Assembly: GCF_014042355.1 (NCBI RefSeq)
Contig: NZ_JACEZU010000008.1
Coordinates: 248,001 to 312,000 of the forward strand
Direction of reading: 5' to 3'
DNA: 64,000 nt
Source of the DNA: Rugamonas apoptosis
GTDB taxonomy: Bacteria > Pseudomonadota > Gammaproteobacteria > Burkholderiales > Burkholderiaceae_D
A model generated the notes under the pieces. It was not told the DNA's origin and made no database searches. It worked only from the letters and a program-made list of their open reading frames with translations. Made by a program: the position numbers and the translations under genes. This document shows positions 1 to 8,970 of the stretch, in pieces. Position 1 is the first letter of the stretch. Each line of letters opens with the position of its first letter.

Positions 1-1
1 C

Positions 2-289
2 CAACTGCTGGCCGGCAGCATGAATCCCGAATCCGTGCTGCAGGTGGTGGGCATGGCCGACCGCGCCCCGCTGGACGCCAAGCGCGCCGACGCCGGCGTG
101 AACCGGCGCATCGAACTGCTGATCCTGACCACCGGCCAGGCCAAGACCATCGCCGCCATGTTCGGCGTGCCCAATAACAAAGCCGCCCTGACTGAAGAGA
201 TCGACACGGCCCTGCCCGACAACAGCGTGCTGCAAAAGCTGCGCGAACGCTTGCTGCCGCACGCTGACAAGCAAGTCCACCCGAGGTAA
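2..289 (+). CDS. motB: Flagellar motor protein MotB, C-terminal part (partial)
   Basis: The reading frame is open from the left edge of the window, so the gene begins upstream; 95 residues are visible. They form the end of an OmpA-like peptidoglycan-binding domain: a VVGMAD stretch, then NRRIELLIL, the usual OmpA/MotB 'N-RR-(I/V)E' signature. MotB anchors the stator to the cell wall and with MotA forms the proton channel that drives the flagellar motor. About 35 extra residues follow the domain. The position just upstream of flgM-flgN supports MotB over another OmpA-type lipoprotein, but motA and the membrane segment lie outside the window. Confidence 0.8.
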   Translation, partial: QLLAGSMNPESVLQVVGMADRAPLDAKRADAGVNRRIELLILTTGQAKTIAAMFGVPNNKAALTEEIDTALPDNSVLQKLRERLLPHADKQVHPR

Positions 290-373
290 TCCGCATGAGC
301 AAGACCATCACCGCACGCCCCTGCCGGCGACAGGCAGGCTGACATGGACACCAAGCCCACACGAGGTGGCCGT

Positions 374-652
374 ATGAGAATCTCCACCGCGACCCCGGAC
401 GGCCTGGCCGTCCAGCGCGTGGCCGACAGCGCGCCGGCCGAAGCGGCCGCGCCGGCGGCCGCCGCGCCAGCCCCCGCGCCGCTGCAATCGGCCGTACTGC
501 AACCGGCGCTGGCCGCGCTGCGCGCCATGGCCGACGATATCGACCACGACAAGGTGGCCCAGCTGCGCGACGCGCTGGCCAAGGGTGAGCTGCCGTTCGA
601 CCCGGACAAGCTGGCCGGCCTGATCCAGCGCTTCCACGGGAGCGATTCGTGA
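374..652 (+). CDS. flgM: Anti-sigma-28 factor FlgM
   Basis: FlgM holds sigma-28 (FliA) inactive until the hook-basal body is complete and FlgM is exported. The N-terminal half is Ala/Pro-rich and disordered-looking. The C-terminal ~35 residues (IDHDKVAQLRDALAKGEL, then FDPDKLAGLI) match the sigma-binding helices of the family. I chose the ATG at 374 because a good Shine-Dalgarno (gaggtgg, 363-369) precedes it; an ATG at 344 would add 10 residues but has only a weak site. The stop overlaps the GTG start of flgN by 4 bases, so the two are translationally coupled. Confidence 0.9.
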   Translation: MRISTATPDGLAVQRVADSAPAEAAAPAAAAPAPAPLQSAVLQPALAALRAMADDIDHDKVAQLRDALAKGELPFDPDKLAGLIQRFHGSDS

Positions 653-1077
653 GCCAGGGCACGCGCCAGGAAGCCATGCGGGCCCTGCTGCAAGGGATCG
701 CGGCCGACCAGCAGGCCTATGCCGAGCTGCAAGCGTTATTGGAACAGCAATTCGACGGCGCCGTGCGCCACCAGAGCGCGCGGCTGGCGGAGCTGGCCGG
801 CGCCATCACGGCCCTGGTCGACACCATGGAAGCGCGGCGCGCCGAGCGCGTGGCGCTGGTACAACGCTTATTGGGGCCGCACGGCACCATGGCGCAGGCA
901 TTTGCCTTGCTGAAAAATCCGGCACGGGAGAGAATGGAAGCCGATTGGCGCACCCTGGAACACAGCGTGCGCGAGTGCAAACGCCTGGGCAAGCGCAATA
1001 GCGACTTGCTGGTTGAGCAATACACCATCATGCAGCGCGTGCTGCATGGCGAGGAGCAGATTTATGCGCCAACTTGA
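649..1077 (+). CDS. flgN: Flagellar export chaperone FlgN
   Basis: A 142-residue, largely helical protein with a GTG start inside the flgM stop (gtga). FlgN is the cytoplasmic chaperone that escorts the hook-filament junction proteins FlgK and FlgL, both encoded in this window, to the export gate. Support is its size, the amphipathic heptad pattern, the family-like tail (KRLGKRNSDLLVEQ) and the conserved neighbourhood next to flgM. Its last 14 bases overlap the next gene. Confidence 0.88.
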   Translation: MSQGTRQEAMRALLQGIAADQQAYAELQALLEQQFDGAVRHQSARLAELAGAITALVDTMEARRAERVALVQRLLGPHGTMAQAFALLKNPARERMEADWRTLEHSVRECKRLGKRNSDLLVEQYTIMQRVLHGEEQIYAPT

Positions 1078-1849
1078 CGGCATGCAGGCCACGCCCCCGA
1101 CTGCAGCCACCGTCTCGAACATGCAGACCAGCCGTCCCGCCGCCGCCCTGCCGGCCGCGTTTGGCGGCTGGAACGCGTCCAGCGGCGGCGCCGGCTTCGG
1201 CGCCACCTTCCGCCAGGTGCAAACCGAGGTGGCCGATTTCCTGGCCCACGGCAGCGGCGCCACGCCGTCGGCCCCGGCCCTGACGGCGGCCGGCCTGGCC
1301 TTGCGCCAGCAAGCCCAAGGCGGCGCCATCGATGGCGCCACCGGCGGCGCCGGCTCGGAAGTGCAGCAACAGTTCCTCGCCTCGATCCAGCCCTGGGCCG
1401 AGGAAACCGGCGCCAAACTGGGCGTCTCGCCCCACATCGTGGCGGCCCATGCGGCGCTGGAATCGGGCTGGGGCCAGCATCCGCTGCGCGCCGGCGGCGC
1501 CGACAGCAACAACCTGTTCGGCCTGAAGGCCGGCGCCAGCTGGCGCGGCGCCGTGGCCGACGCCACCACCACGGAATACGTGCATGGCGCGGCCCTGAAG
1601 AAAGTCGAACGCTTCCGCAGCTATCCGGATACGGCCAGCGCGTTTCGCGACTATGCGGATATGCTCACCGGCAATCCCCGCTTCCAGGGCGCGCTGCAGG
1701 CCGGCGGCGACGCGCACGCGTTCGCTCAGGGCCTGGCCCGCGGCGGCTACGCCACCGACCCGGCCTATGCCGACAAGCTGGGCAAACTGGCCGCGCGCCT
1801 GCAGCGCGCCGCGGCCGTCTCCGCCACCGTCGTTCAGTCGGGGGACTGA
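1064..1849 (+). CDS. Stand-alone flagellar glucosaminidase (FlgJ C-terminal domain)
   Basis: A 261-residue protein; residues ~100-250 form a GH73-type N-acetylglucosaminidase domain, with the catalytic-region motif AHAALESGWGQ, then SNNLFGLK, FRSYPD and FRDYADML. This is the peptidoglycan hydrolase that in many gamma- and betaproteobacteria is the C-terminal half of FlgJ and opens the cell wall for the rod. Here it is a separate gene coupled to flgN, and the flgJ gene at 8971 lacks it. The ATG at 1064 has gaggag at 1051-1056. No signal peptide is visible, as expected for export through the flagellar apparatus. The ~95-residue N-terminal region is Ala/Gly-rich and may be the export signal (inference). 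The 3' end overlaps convergent flgA by 16 bp. Confidence 0.85.
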   Translation: MRQLDGMQATPPTAATVSNMQTSRPAAALPAAFGGWNASSGGAGFGATFRQVQTEVADFLAHGSGATPSAPALTAAGLALRQQAQGGAIDGATGGAGSEVQQQFLASIQPWAEETGAKLGVSPHIVAAHAALESGWGQHPLRAGGADSNNLFGLKAGASWRGAVADATTTEYVHGAALKKVERFRSYPDTASAFRDYADMLTGNPRFQGALQAGGDAHAFAQGLARGGYATDPAYADKLGKLAARLQRAAAVSATVVQSGD

Positions 1850-2571
1850 GACGTGGCGGGCAAGTCAGCCGGTTCCACCGTCCCCGCGCCCGTGACCCGG
1901 GCCCGCAGCACGGTGCCGTTGGCATTGCGCACCCGCACCAGCGCGCCGCGCGCGCCGCTGTCGAGCGCCTCGCCGGCCATGCTGACCTCGATCTGGTCGC
2001 GCCGTGCCACGATGGTCACGGCGTCGCCCCGCTTGACGACGGTGGGCGCGGCCAGCAGCGCCATGCGCAGCACCTCGCCGGCGCGCAGCGTGCGCTTGCC
2101 ACTCATGCCCAGCACCGCCCGTGGCGTGGCCACCACATCGGTCAGCGAACTGAGCTCATGGCGCTCCAGCAACACATCCTCGTCCGTCAGCACCTTGCCG
2201 GCCGGTACCTCCGTGGCGCTCACCACCACCGGCGCCGACACCTGCGCCCGCACCACGAACTCATACCGCCAGCCATCCGCGCCAGGGCACACGGCGGCGA
2301 AGCGCATGCGCGCCGGCATGCGCGCATCGACCGCCTCCACCGTCACGGCGCGCCCGCAGGCAGCCAGCGGCCGGCTGCCGCGCAACACCGTCACTTCCGC
2401 CTGCGGCTCGGCCAGGCCGGCGCTGGCCGCCTGCGCCAGCACGTGGCTGCGCGCCGCTTGTTGCACATGGAGCAACATTTGTTCTGGTCCGACGGGGGCC
2501 GCTGCGGCCACCATCAAAATTCCGTTGAGCAACATGGGGGCGAATCGGGTTACAATAGTTTTGTTGCGCAT
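1834..2571 (-). CDS. flgA: Flagellar P-ring assembly chaperone FlgA
   Basis: A 245-residue periplasmic protein that helps FlgI polymerise into the P ring. It has an N-terminal hydrophobic signal sequence (from MRNKTIVTRF to VAAAAP) and a C-terminal SAF-type domain: PAGKVLTDEDVLLER, LRAGEVL, then VKRGDAVTIVARRDQIEVSM. I set the start at 2571, where an AGAGG site sits upstream on the minus strand; a longer frame to 2655 would put residues ahead of a clear signal peptide. It is divergent from flgB, so the ~125-bp gap between them should hold both promoters. I could not identify a specific sigma motif there. Confidence 0.92.
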   Translation of the reverse strand: MRNKTIVTRFAPMLLNGILMVAAAAPVGPEQMLLHVQQAARSHVLAQAASAGLAEPQAEVTVLRGSRPLAACGRAVTVEAVDARMPARMRFAAVCPGADGWRYEFVVRAQVSAPVVVSATEVPAGKVLTDEDVLLERHELSSLTDVVATPRAVLGMSGKRTLRAGEVLRMALLAAPTVVKRGDAVTIVARRDQIEVSMAGEALDSGARGALVRVRNANGTVLRARVTGAGTVEPADLPATSQSPD

Positions 2572-2696
2572 GAGAAATACCTCTACTATGATGCGGGAAG
2601 CGGCCAAGGTGCATGCCATCGGCCGCCATTTTACATGGGGTTGCGGCAACACCATACCCGCACGCCGTATCCATGCTATGACCGAAGGGAATGAAA

Positions 2697-3059
2697 ATGG
2701 GCATTAATTTCAAGGACGCCGTGGGCTTGCACCCGGAAGCGTTGCAATTGCGGGCCGAACGCACCCGCATCCTGGCGTCCAACATCGCCAATGAAAGCAC
2801 GCCCGGTTTCCAGGCCCAGGACATGGATTTCAGCGCCATGATGGCCAGCAACCAGGAAGCGTCGGACGGCGTGCCCGCCTTCGACAGCGACGGCAACGCC
2901 CTGTACCGCGTGCCCTACCACCCCAGCCGCGACGGCAACACGGTGGAGATCGGCGTGGAACAGGCGGCCTTCGCCCAGAACGCCAACGATTTCCAGACCA
3001 GCCTGACCTTCATCAACATGACGCTCAAGGGCCTGGCCAAGGCCATCAACGGACAATAA
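2697..3059 (+). CDS. flgB: Flagellar proximal rod protein FlgB
   Basis: First gene of the main flg operon. It has the N-terminal rod/hook family signature (RTRILASNIANESTPGF, family consensus ASNxANxxTPGY) and the C-terminal FlgB helix (FQTSLTFINMTLKGLAKAI). Exported by the flagellar type III system, it builds the proximal rod. I prefer the ATG at 2697 because the purine-rich site gaaggga ends at 2689; the ATG at 2691 lies directly against that site. Length 120 residues, typical for FlgB. Confidence 0.93.
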   Translation: MGINFKDAVGLHPEALQLRAERTRILASNIANESTPGFQAQDMDFSAMMASNQEASDGVPAFDSDGNALYRVPYHPSRDGNTVEIGVEQAAFAQNANDFQTSLTFINMTLKGLAKAINGQ

Positions 3060-3118
3060 GCGGCCCCCCGCATCGCAACACAGCATAACAAGCGCGCCCC
3101 GCGCGCCAGGAGACGCCC

Positions 3119-3541
3119 ATGTCATTTAAAAGCATTTCTGAAATTGCCGGTTCGGCCATGGCGGCCCAGACCGTGCGTCTGAACACCATCGCCAGCAACC
3201 TGGCCAACGCCGATTCCGTGGCCGGCAACGAGGCCGACACCTATCGGGCCCGCAAGCCCGTGTTCGCGGCCGTGATGACCGATAGCGTCGATGCGCTCGA
3301 CGCGGCCAGCGGCAAGGTGCAGGTGCTGGACGTGGTCGAGTCCAGCGAACCGCTGCGCAAGGTGTACGAGCCGGGCCACCCGATGGCCAACGGCGACGGC
3401 ATGGTGTTCTACCCCAACGTCAACCAGGTGGCCGAGATGACCGACATGATGTCGGCCTCGCGCGCCTTCGAGACCAATGTCGAAGTGCTGGGGCGCATCC
3501 GCACCATGCAGCAATCCCTCCTTAAACTCGGTGAAGGTTAA
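3119..3541 (+). CDS. flgC: Flagellar proximal rod protein FlgC
   Basis: A 140-residue rod protein. The N-terminal signature LNTIASNLANADS and the FlgC-specific central motif YEPGHPMANGDGMVFYPNVN are clear, followed by the C-terminal helix SRAFETNVEVLGRIRTMQQ. It stacks next to FlgB in the proximal rod. It lies 59 bp after flgB, with the site caggag upstream of its ATG, and flgD follows after 3 bp. Confidence 0.95.
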   Translation: MSFKSISEIAGSAMAAQTVRLNTIASNLANADSVAGNEADTYRARKPVFAAVMTDSVDALDAASGKVQVLDVVESSEPLRKVYEPGHPMANGDGMVFYPNVNQVAEMTDMMSASRAFETNVEVLGRIRTMQQSLLKLGEG

Positions 3542-3544
3542 GCC

Positions 3545-4231
3545 ATGCAAACGAGCCTCCTCAACAATCCCGCCGCCAGCAACGCCAGCGCCGGCACCGG
3601 CACCAATGTCACCGGCAACACGGCCGACCAGACCAGGGACATGTTCACCAAGCTGCTGGTGGCCCAGATCAAGAACCAGGATCCGCTGTCGCCGTCCGAC
3701 CCCAGCCAGTTCGTCAACCAATTGACCCAGCTGTCGCAGACGGAGTCGCTGCAAAAGCTGTCGACCCTCACCAGCGCCAACGCCAGCGTCTTGCAAAGCA
3801 TGCAAGTGCTGGCCCTGGGGGCGCAGGTCGGCTCGGACGTGATGGCCACCAGCAATACCGTGAACCTGGACGGCGCCACCGTGCACGGCCAGATGACCCT
3901 GTCGAGCACCAGCACCAGCACCACCCTGGTGCTGACCGACTCGGCCGGTACCAAGCACAATGTGAACCTGGGTGTGCAGGCGGCCGGCACGGTGCCGTTC
4001 GCGATCGACCCCACGGCGTTGGGCTTGCCAGCGGGCACCTACACCATGTCGGTCGAGACCAGCACCAAGGAAGTGCCCCCGATCGACCTGGCCGGGCGCC
4101 TGAACAGCGTACGCCTGTCGCCCACCGGCAGCATCGTCATCAGCGTCGCCCATGTGGGTGACGTGGCGCCCACCGCCATCACCGCCTTCAACGGTAAATC
4201 CGCCGCCTCCGCCACTCAATCCAGTCTCTAA
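3545..4231 (+). CDS. flgD: Hook-capping protein FlgD
   Basis: A 228-residue hook scaffold. The N-terminal FlgD signature is present (FTKLLVAQIKNQDPLSP, then QFVNQLTQLSQTESLQ, residues ~35-75), followed by a FlgD Ig-like/Tudor region (LPAGTYTMSVE). FlgD caps the growing hook and is later replaced by FlgK. It is needed only during assembly and sits in operon order between flgC and flgE. Confidence 0.95.
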   Translation: MQTSLLNNPAASNASAGTGTNVTGNTADQTRDMFTKLLVAQIKNQDPLSPSDPSQFVNQLTQLSQTESLQKLSTLTSANASVLQSMQVLALGAQVGSDVMATSNTVNLDGATVHGQMTLSSTSTSTTLVLTDSAGTKHNVNLGVQAAGTVPFAIDPTALGLPAGTYTMSVETSTKEVPPIDLAGRLNSVRLSPTGSIVISVAHVGDVAPTAITAFNGKSAASATQSSL

Positions 4232-4245
4232 GAAAGGACTCCATC

Positions 4246-5574
4246 ATGAGTTTTGATATCGCATTGTCTGGCATCCAGGCCATCAACGAGCAGCTCGACA
4301 CCACCAGCCACAACATCGCCAACGCCGGCACCTTCGGCTTTAAGTCCGGCCGCGCCAACTTCTCGGCGCTGGTGGCGGGCAGCCAGCCCACCGGCGTCGA
4401 GGTCGGTTCGGTGACGCAGAGCATCGGCCTGTCCGGCGGCGTACTCAACACGGGCCGCTCGCTGGACGCGTCCATCAACGGCCGCGGTTTCTTCGTCACC
4501 AAGACGCCCCAGGGCGAGACCCAGTACACCCGGGTCGGCATCTTCGACACGTCCAAGACGGTGGAAAAGACTGACGCGGCCGGCAACAAGACCCAGGTCA
4601 GCTACCTGGTCGACGCCAGCGGCCGCAATGTGCAAGGCTTCCCGCAAACTCCGCCCAGCACGGTGCTGGGCGCGCTGGGCGATATCACCATCCCGACCGG
4701 CCAGATCCCGGCCGTCGCCTCGGGCAAGATGGGCTATGTGGGTAATCTGTCGGCCGACTGGGTACCGCCCGCCAACGCCTGGACCGCGCCCGACCCGACC
4801 GCTGCGCCGCCCGTGACGGCCGACCCGCTGTCGTTCAACCTGACCAAGGCCACCATCGTGTACGACACGCTGGGCACCCAGCACACCGTGACCCAGTACT
4901 TCGTCAAGACGGCGCCTGGGGTGGACGTGCACTATGTGCTCGACGGCATGGACACCGGCGCCACCCTGTCGATGACCTTCGACCCGGCCAACGGCCAGAT
5001 GACCAACCCCAATCCGGCCTCGGTGGCCGCCGGCGGCACGGCCGGCGTGTTCGATCTGGTGCTGCCCGCGCCCGGCGCGCCGGGCGCGCCCGCCAGCGGC
5101 GCCACGTTGGGCGCCACCGTCGCCGGCGTGGCAAACACCATCGAGATCAACTACACCGGCACCACCATGTTCGCCGGCGAAGCGACCACCTCCAGCAACT
5201 ACGCCGACGGCTACGCCTCGGGCGTGTTCGCCGGTATCGACCTGGCCCAGGATGGCTCGGTGGTGGCCAAGTACAGCAACGGCCAGAAACAATCGGTGGG
5301 CAAGATCGCCGTGGCCGCCTTCCCGGACGAGGGCGCCCTGACCAACGTCAGCGATACCAGCTGGGTCGCCTCCAGCGCCTCGGGCACGGCGCTGGTGGGC
5401 ACGCCGGGCGACGGCATGGCCGGCTCGCTCAACACCAGCTCGCTGGAACAGTCGAACGTCGACGTCACCTCGGAACTGGTGGGGCTGATGACCTCGCAGC
5501 GCAACTACCAGGCCAACTCCAAGGTGATCCAGACCGAAAGCACCATGATGCAGTCGCTGATGCAAGCGATCTAA
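4246..5574 (+). CDS. flgE: Flagellar hook protein FlgE
   Basis: A 442-residue hook subunit. N-terminal D0 signature SHNIANAGTFGFKSGR, the hook motif LDASINGRGFFV, then a central variable domain rich in Ala, Gly, Pro and Thr (~residues 150-320). The C-terminal FlgE signature is NVDVTSELVGLMTSQRNYQANSKVIQ, split here by its conserved SELV core. It forms the universal joint between rod and filament. The start ATG follows the site aagaaagga. Confidence 0.96.
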   Translation: MSFDIALSGIQAINEQLDTTSHNIANAGTFGFKSGRANFSALVAGSQPTGVEVGSVTQSIGLSGGVLNTGRSLDASINGRGFFVTKTPQGETQYTRVGIFDTSKTVEKTDAAGNKTQVSYLVDASGRNVQGFPQTPPSTVLGALGDITIPTGQIPAVASGKMGYVGNLSADWVPPANAWTAPDPTAAPPVTADPLSFNLTKATIVYDTLGTQHTVTQYFVKTAPGVDVHYVLDGMDTGATLSMTFDPANGQMTNPNPASVAAGGTAGVFDLVLPAPGAPGAPASGATLGATVAGVANTIEINYTGTTMFAGEATTSSNYADGYASGVFAGIDLAQDGSVVAKYSNGQKQSVGKIAVAAFPDEGALTNVSDTSWVASSASGTALVGTPGDGMAGSLNTSSLEQSNVDVTSELVGLMTSQRNYQANSKVIQTESTMMQSLMQAI

Positions 5575-5584
5575 GGGCTATGCC

Positions 5585-6310
5585 ATGGATGCCCTGATCT
5601 ATACCGCCATGAGCGGGGCCGAACGGGCCCTGCGGGGCCAGCAGGTCCACGCCAACAACCTGGCCAACATGGACACCGGCGGCTTTCGTGCCAACATGGA
5701 GCTGTCCACCGCCCAGCCCTTGTCCGGCTACGGCTACGACGACCGCCACATGGCGCAACTGCAGGCCAACGCCGTCTCGGTGCGCCCCGGCACCATCAAG
5801 GCCACCGGGCGCGAGCTGGACGTGGCCATCAGCGGCGACGGCTTCTTCGCCGTCCAGGGCCCCACCGGCGAAGGCTACTCGCGGGCCGGCGCCATCACGC
5901 TCGACGCCGACGGCACGCTCAAGGTGAACGGCAACCCCATCCTTGGCGAAGGGGGGCCGATCTCGGTGCCCGAATACACCAAGATCGCCATCGGCCAGGA
6001 CGGCACCGTGTCGATCCAGAGCCCCGGCACGGCCATCATGCAAACCATCGACAAGCTCAAGCTGGTCAAGGCGGAAGGCTCGGAACTGACCAAGAACGAA
6101 GCGGGCCTGCTGGTGGCGCGCAACGGCCAGCCGCTGCCCACCGACCCCACCGTGCTGGTGCGCTCCGGCCACCTGGAAGGCAGCAACGTGTCGGCGGTGG
6201 AAGAGATGGTGGCCACCATGAGCTTGAACCGCACCTTTGAACTGCAGATGAAATTGCTGACGGCGGCCGACACCAACGTCCAGTCCGGCAACAAGCTGAT
6301 GGGCGCCTGA
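5585..6310 (+). CDS. flgF: Flagellar rod protein FlgF
   Basis: A 241-residue distal-rod protein. It begins MDALIYTAMSGAERAL with the signature ANNLANMDTGGFRA, contains LDVAISGDGFFAV, and ends with SNVSAVEEMVATMSLNRTFE. FlgF sits at the junction between proximal and distal rod. The YTAMSGA beginning separates it from its paralogue FlgG, which follows after 38 bp. Confidence 0.95.
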   Translation: MDALIYTAMSGAERALRGQQVHANNLANMDTGGFRANMELSTAQPLSGYGYDDRHMAQLQANAVSVRPGTIKATGRELDVAISGDGFFAVQGPTGEGYSRAGAITLDADGTLKVNGNPILGEGGPISVPEYTKIAIGQDGTVSIQSPGTAIMQTIDKLKLVKAEGSELTKNEAGLLVARNGQPLPTDPTVLVRSGHLEGSNVSAVEEMVATMSLNRTFELQMKLLTAADTNVQSGNKLMGA

Positions 6311-6348
6311 GCGCCCGCCCAACCGACACCGCAACACAGGGGAATACC

Positions 6349-7140
6349 ATGAATCCAGCAATGTGGATCAGCAAGACCGGGGTCCAGGCCCAGGATGAAA
6401 AACTGCAAGCCATCGCCAACAACCTGGCCAACGCCAACACGGTCGGCTTCAAGAAAGACCGCGTGATGTTCGAGGATTTGTTCTACTCGATCGAACAGCA
6501 GCCGGGCACCCAGCGCGCCGACAACAACACGCTGGCGCCGTCCGGCGTGCAGTTGGGCAACGGCACGCATATGGTCGGCACGCAAAAAGTGTTCACCACC
6601 GGCAGCTTGCAAACCACCGGCAACGCGCTCGACGTGGCGATTACCGGCAACGGTTTCCTGGCCGTGCGCCGCCCCAATGGCGACACCGCCTACACCCGCG
6701 CCGGCCAGTTGCAAGTGGACGCCAACGGCATCCTGGTCAACGCCCACGGCTTGCCGCTGATCCCGCAGATCACCGTGCCATCGAACGCCACCGCCATCAC
6801 CATCGGCGAGAATGGCATGGTCACGGCCACCATTCCCGGCACCACGGCCGGCAGCGAACTGGGCCAGCTGACCCTGACCAGCTTCATCAACCCCACCGGC
6901 CTGCAGGCACTGGGCGAGAACCTGTTCCAGGAAACGGCGGCCAGCGGCACCCCCACCGAAGGCAAGCCCGGCGACGCCCAATTGGGCAAGCTCAAGCAGG
7001 GTGCGCTGGAAGGCTCCAACGTCCAGGTGGTGGAGGAGATGGTGGACATGATCGCGGCCCAGCGCACCTACGAGATGAACACCAAGGTGCTGTCGGCGGC
7101 CGACAACATGCTGCAATACCTGTCGCAGGCGGCACGCTGA
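6349..7140 (+). CDS. flgG: Distal rod protein FlgG
   Basis: A 263-residue distal-rod subunit, the usual FlgG length. It starts MNPAMWISKTGVQAQ with ANNLANANTVGFKK, then ALDVAITGNGFLAV, and ends with LEGSNVQVVEEMVDMI followed by QRTYEMNTKVL. It makes up most of the rod that crosses the P and L rings. Its stop codon shares one base with the flgH start (tgatg), indicating translational coupling. Confidence 0.96.
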   Translation: MNPAMWISKTGVQAQDEKLQAIANNLANANTVGFKKDRVMFEDLFYSIEQQPGTQRADNNTLAPSGVQLGNGTHMVGTQKVFTTGSLQTTGNALDVAITGNGFLAVRRPNGDTAYTRAGQLQVDANGILVNAHGLPLIPQITVPSNATAITIGENGMVTATIPGTTAGSELGQLTLTSFINPTGLQALGENLFQETAASGTPTEGKPGDAQLGKLKQGALEGSNVQVVEEMVDMIAAQRTYEMNTKVLSAADNMLQYLSQAAR

Positions 7141-7823
7141 TGAACGCCCTGCTGTGCGCGCTGGTACGGCGCGCGGCGCCCCTCTCGGTGCTGGCCCTGG
7201 CCGGCTGCGCCGCGCTGGCGCCGCCGCCCGTGCGGCCCGGCCCCATGGACGAACCGCCGGCCGTGTCGCGCGCCGTCGGCCCCAAAGGCAGCTCGGGCGG
7301 GGTGTTCAGCCCCGACCTGGCGCTGTCGCTGACGTCCGATTCGCGCGCGTTCCGGGTCGGCGACGTGGTCACCGTCAACCTGCTGGAAACCACCCAGGCC
7401 AGCAAGAAGGCCGGCACCAGCTTCTCCAAGGATAGCGCGGCCAGTGTCGCCGCGCCCAGCGTGCTGGGCAAGACGCTGCCCAAGCTGGGCCTGGACACCT
7501 CGGCCACGCGCTCGTTCACCGGCGACGCCACCAGCACCCAGCAGAACGCGCTGACCGGCGCCATCACCGTGATCGTGCAGGAAGTGCTGCCCAATGGTCT
7601 GCTGCGGGTGGCCGGCGAGAAAAGCCTGACCCTGAACCAGGGCGAGGAATTCGTGCGCCTGCGCGGCTACCTGCGCGCGGCCGACATCGACGCCGACAAC
7701 CAGGTCTCATCACAACGCATCGCCAACGCCCGCATCGCCTATTCCGCCCAGGGGACGCTGGCCGACAGCCAGACCCCGGGCTGGCTGACGCGCTTCTTCA
7801 CCGGTCCCCTGATGCCTTTCTGA
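7140..7823 (+). CDS. flgH: Flagellar L-ring lipoprotein FlgH
   Basis: A 227-residue outer-membrane lipoprotein that forms the L ring. It has a lipoprotein signal with lipobox LAGC (Cys at about residue 23). Family motifs follow: FRVGDVVTVNLLETTQASKKAGT, visible as GDVVTVNL then TQASKKAGT, later LPNGLLRVAGEKSLTLNQG, and VSSQRIANARIAYSAQG. It is coupled to flgG by a 1-base overlap and followed by flgI after 10 bp. Confidence 0.96.
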   Translation: MNALLCALVRRAAPLSVLALAGCAALAPPPVRPGPMDEPPAVSRAVGPKGSSGGVFSPDLALSLTSDSRAFRVGDVVTVNLLETTQASKKAGTSFSKDSAASVAAPSVLGKTLPKLGLDTSATRSFTGDATSTQQNALTGAITVIVQEVLPNGLLRVAGEKSLTLNQGEEFVRLRGYLRAADIDADNQVSSQRIANARIAYSAQGTLADSQTPGWLTRFFTGPLMPF

Positions 7824-7833
7824 GGCCGCCGCC

Positions 7834-8952
7834 ATGATTTCGCCCCGTTCCATTTTCTGTTTCCTGCTGTGCGCCATGCTGGGCGCCAGCGTCCCGGCCC
7901 ACGCGGCCCAGACGGCCCAGGTGCTGCGCAACCTGGTCAGCATCGAAGGCATGCGCGACAACCCGCTGGTGGGCTATGGCCTGGTGGTGGGCTTGAACGG
8001 CAGCGGCGACTCGACCCAGGTCAAGTTCGCCAGCCAGTCCGTGATCAACATGCTCAAGCAGTTCGGTGTCAAGGTGCCCGACGGCACCGACGCGAAAAGC
8101 AAGAACGTCGCCACCGTGATGGTGAGCGCCGTGTTCCCGCCCGGTTACCGGCGCGGCCAGAATATCGATGTCACCGTGTCCTCGATGGGCGACGCCAAGA
8201 GCTTGCGCGGCGGCGCCCTGCTGCTCACGCCGCTGCGCGCGGCCGACAATGAAGTATATGCGCTGGCCCAGGGCAACCTGGTGGTGGGCGGCTTGAACGC
8301 CACCGGCAAGAGCGGCTCCTCGGTCACCGTCAACACCCCCACCTCGGGCCGCATCCCCAGCGGCGCCACCATCGAACGCGAGATCGGCACCGACTTCGCC
8401 ACCAAGCCCACGGTGCGCCTGTCGCTGCGCCACCCGCAGTTCCAGACCGCCATCAACATCGTCGACACCATCAACAAGCGCTTCGGCGACATCGCCACCA
8501 CCAGCGACGCCACCTCGATCGACGTGGTGGCGCCGGCCAATCCGACCCAGCGCGTGGCCTTCATGGCCAAGCTGGAAGCGCTGTCGATCGACGTCGGCGA
8601 CGACGTGCCCAAGGTGGTGTTCAATTCCCGCACCGGCACGGTGGTGATCGCCGACGGCCTGCGGGTGCGCGCCGCCGCCGTCACCCACGGCTCGCTCAAG
8701 GTGGTGATCTCGGAAAGCTCCAAGGTCAGCCAGCCGAACGCCTTCAGCCAGGGCACCACCACCACCACCCCGCAGTCGCAGGTGTCGGTGGACCAGGGCT
8801 CGGGCCAGATGTTCAAGTGGCCGGCCGGCGCCAAACTGCAAGCCATCATCGATGTCATCAACAGCCTGGGCGCGTCGCCGGACGACATCATGGCCATCCT
8901 GCAGGCGCTGGACCAGGCCGGCGCCATCGAAGGCGAACTGGTCGTCATCTGA
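7834..8952 (+). CDS. flgI: Flagellar P-ring protein FlgI
   Basis: A 372-residue periplasmic protein with a cleavable signal peptide (cleavage likely after AHA at about residue 25). The mature part carries the very conserved FlgI start (VLRNLVSIEGMRDNPLVGYG, then LNGSGDST). The end is also typical (DIINSLGASPDDIMAILQAL, with DVINSLG in this copy). FlgI polymerises around the rod as the P ring with help from FlgA, encoded divergently at 1834-2571. Confidence 0.96.
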   Translation: MISPRSIFCFLLCAMLGASVPAHAAQTAQVLRNLVSIEGMRDNPLVGYGLVVGLNGSGDSTQVKFASQSVINMLKQFGVKVPDGTDAKSKNVATVMVSAVFPPGYRRGQNIDVTVSSMGDAKSLRGGALLLTPLRAADNEVYALAQGNLVVGGLNATGKSGSSVTVNTPTSGRIPSGATIEREIGTDFATKPTVRLSLRHPQFQTAINIVDTINKRFGDIATTSDATSIDVVAPANPTQRVAFMAKLEALSIDVGDDVPKVVFNSRTGTVVIADGLRVRAAAVTHGSLKVVISESSKVSQPNAFSQGTTTTTPQSQVSVDQGSGQMFKWPAGAKLQAIIDVINSLGASPDDIMAILQALDQAGAIEGELVVI

Positions 8953-8970
8953 CGTCATCCAAGGCACACC

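Noticed and set aside
295..342. 15-codon frame between motB and flgM
   Set aside because: It is short, without a ribosome site of its own and without a known leader-peptide role. It probably is just spacer.
2572..2696. Sigma-54 or sigma-28 promoter between flgA and flgB
   Set aside because: I looked for TGGCAC-N5-TTGC and for TAAA-N15-GCCGATAA patterns in both directions and found no convincing match, so no promoter is annotated.
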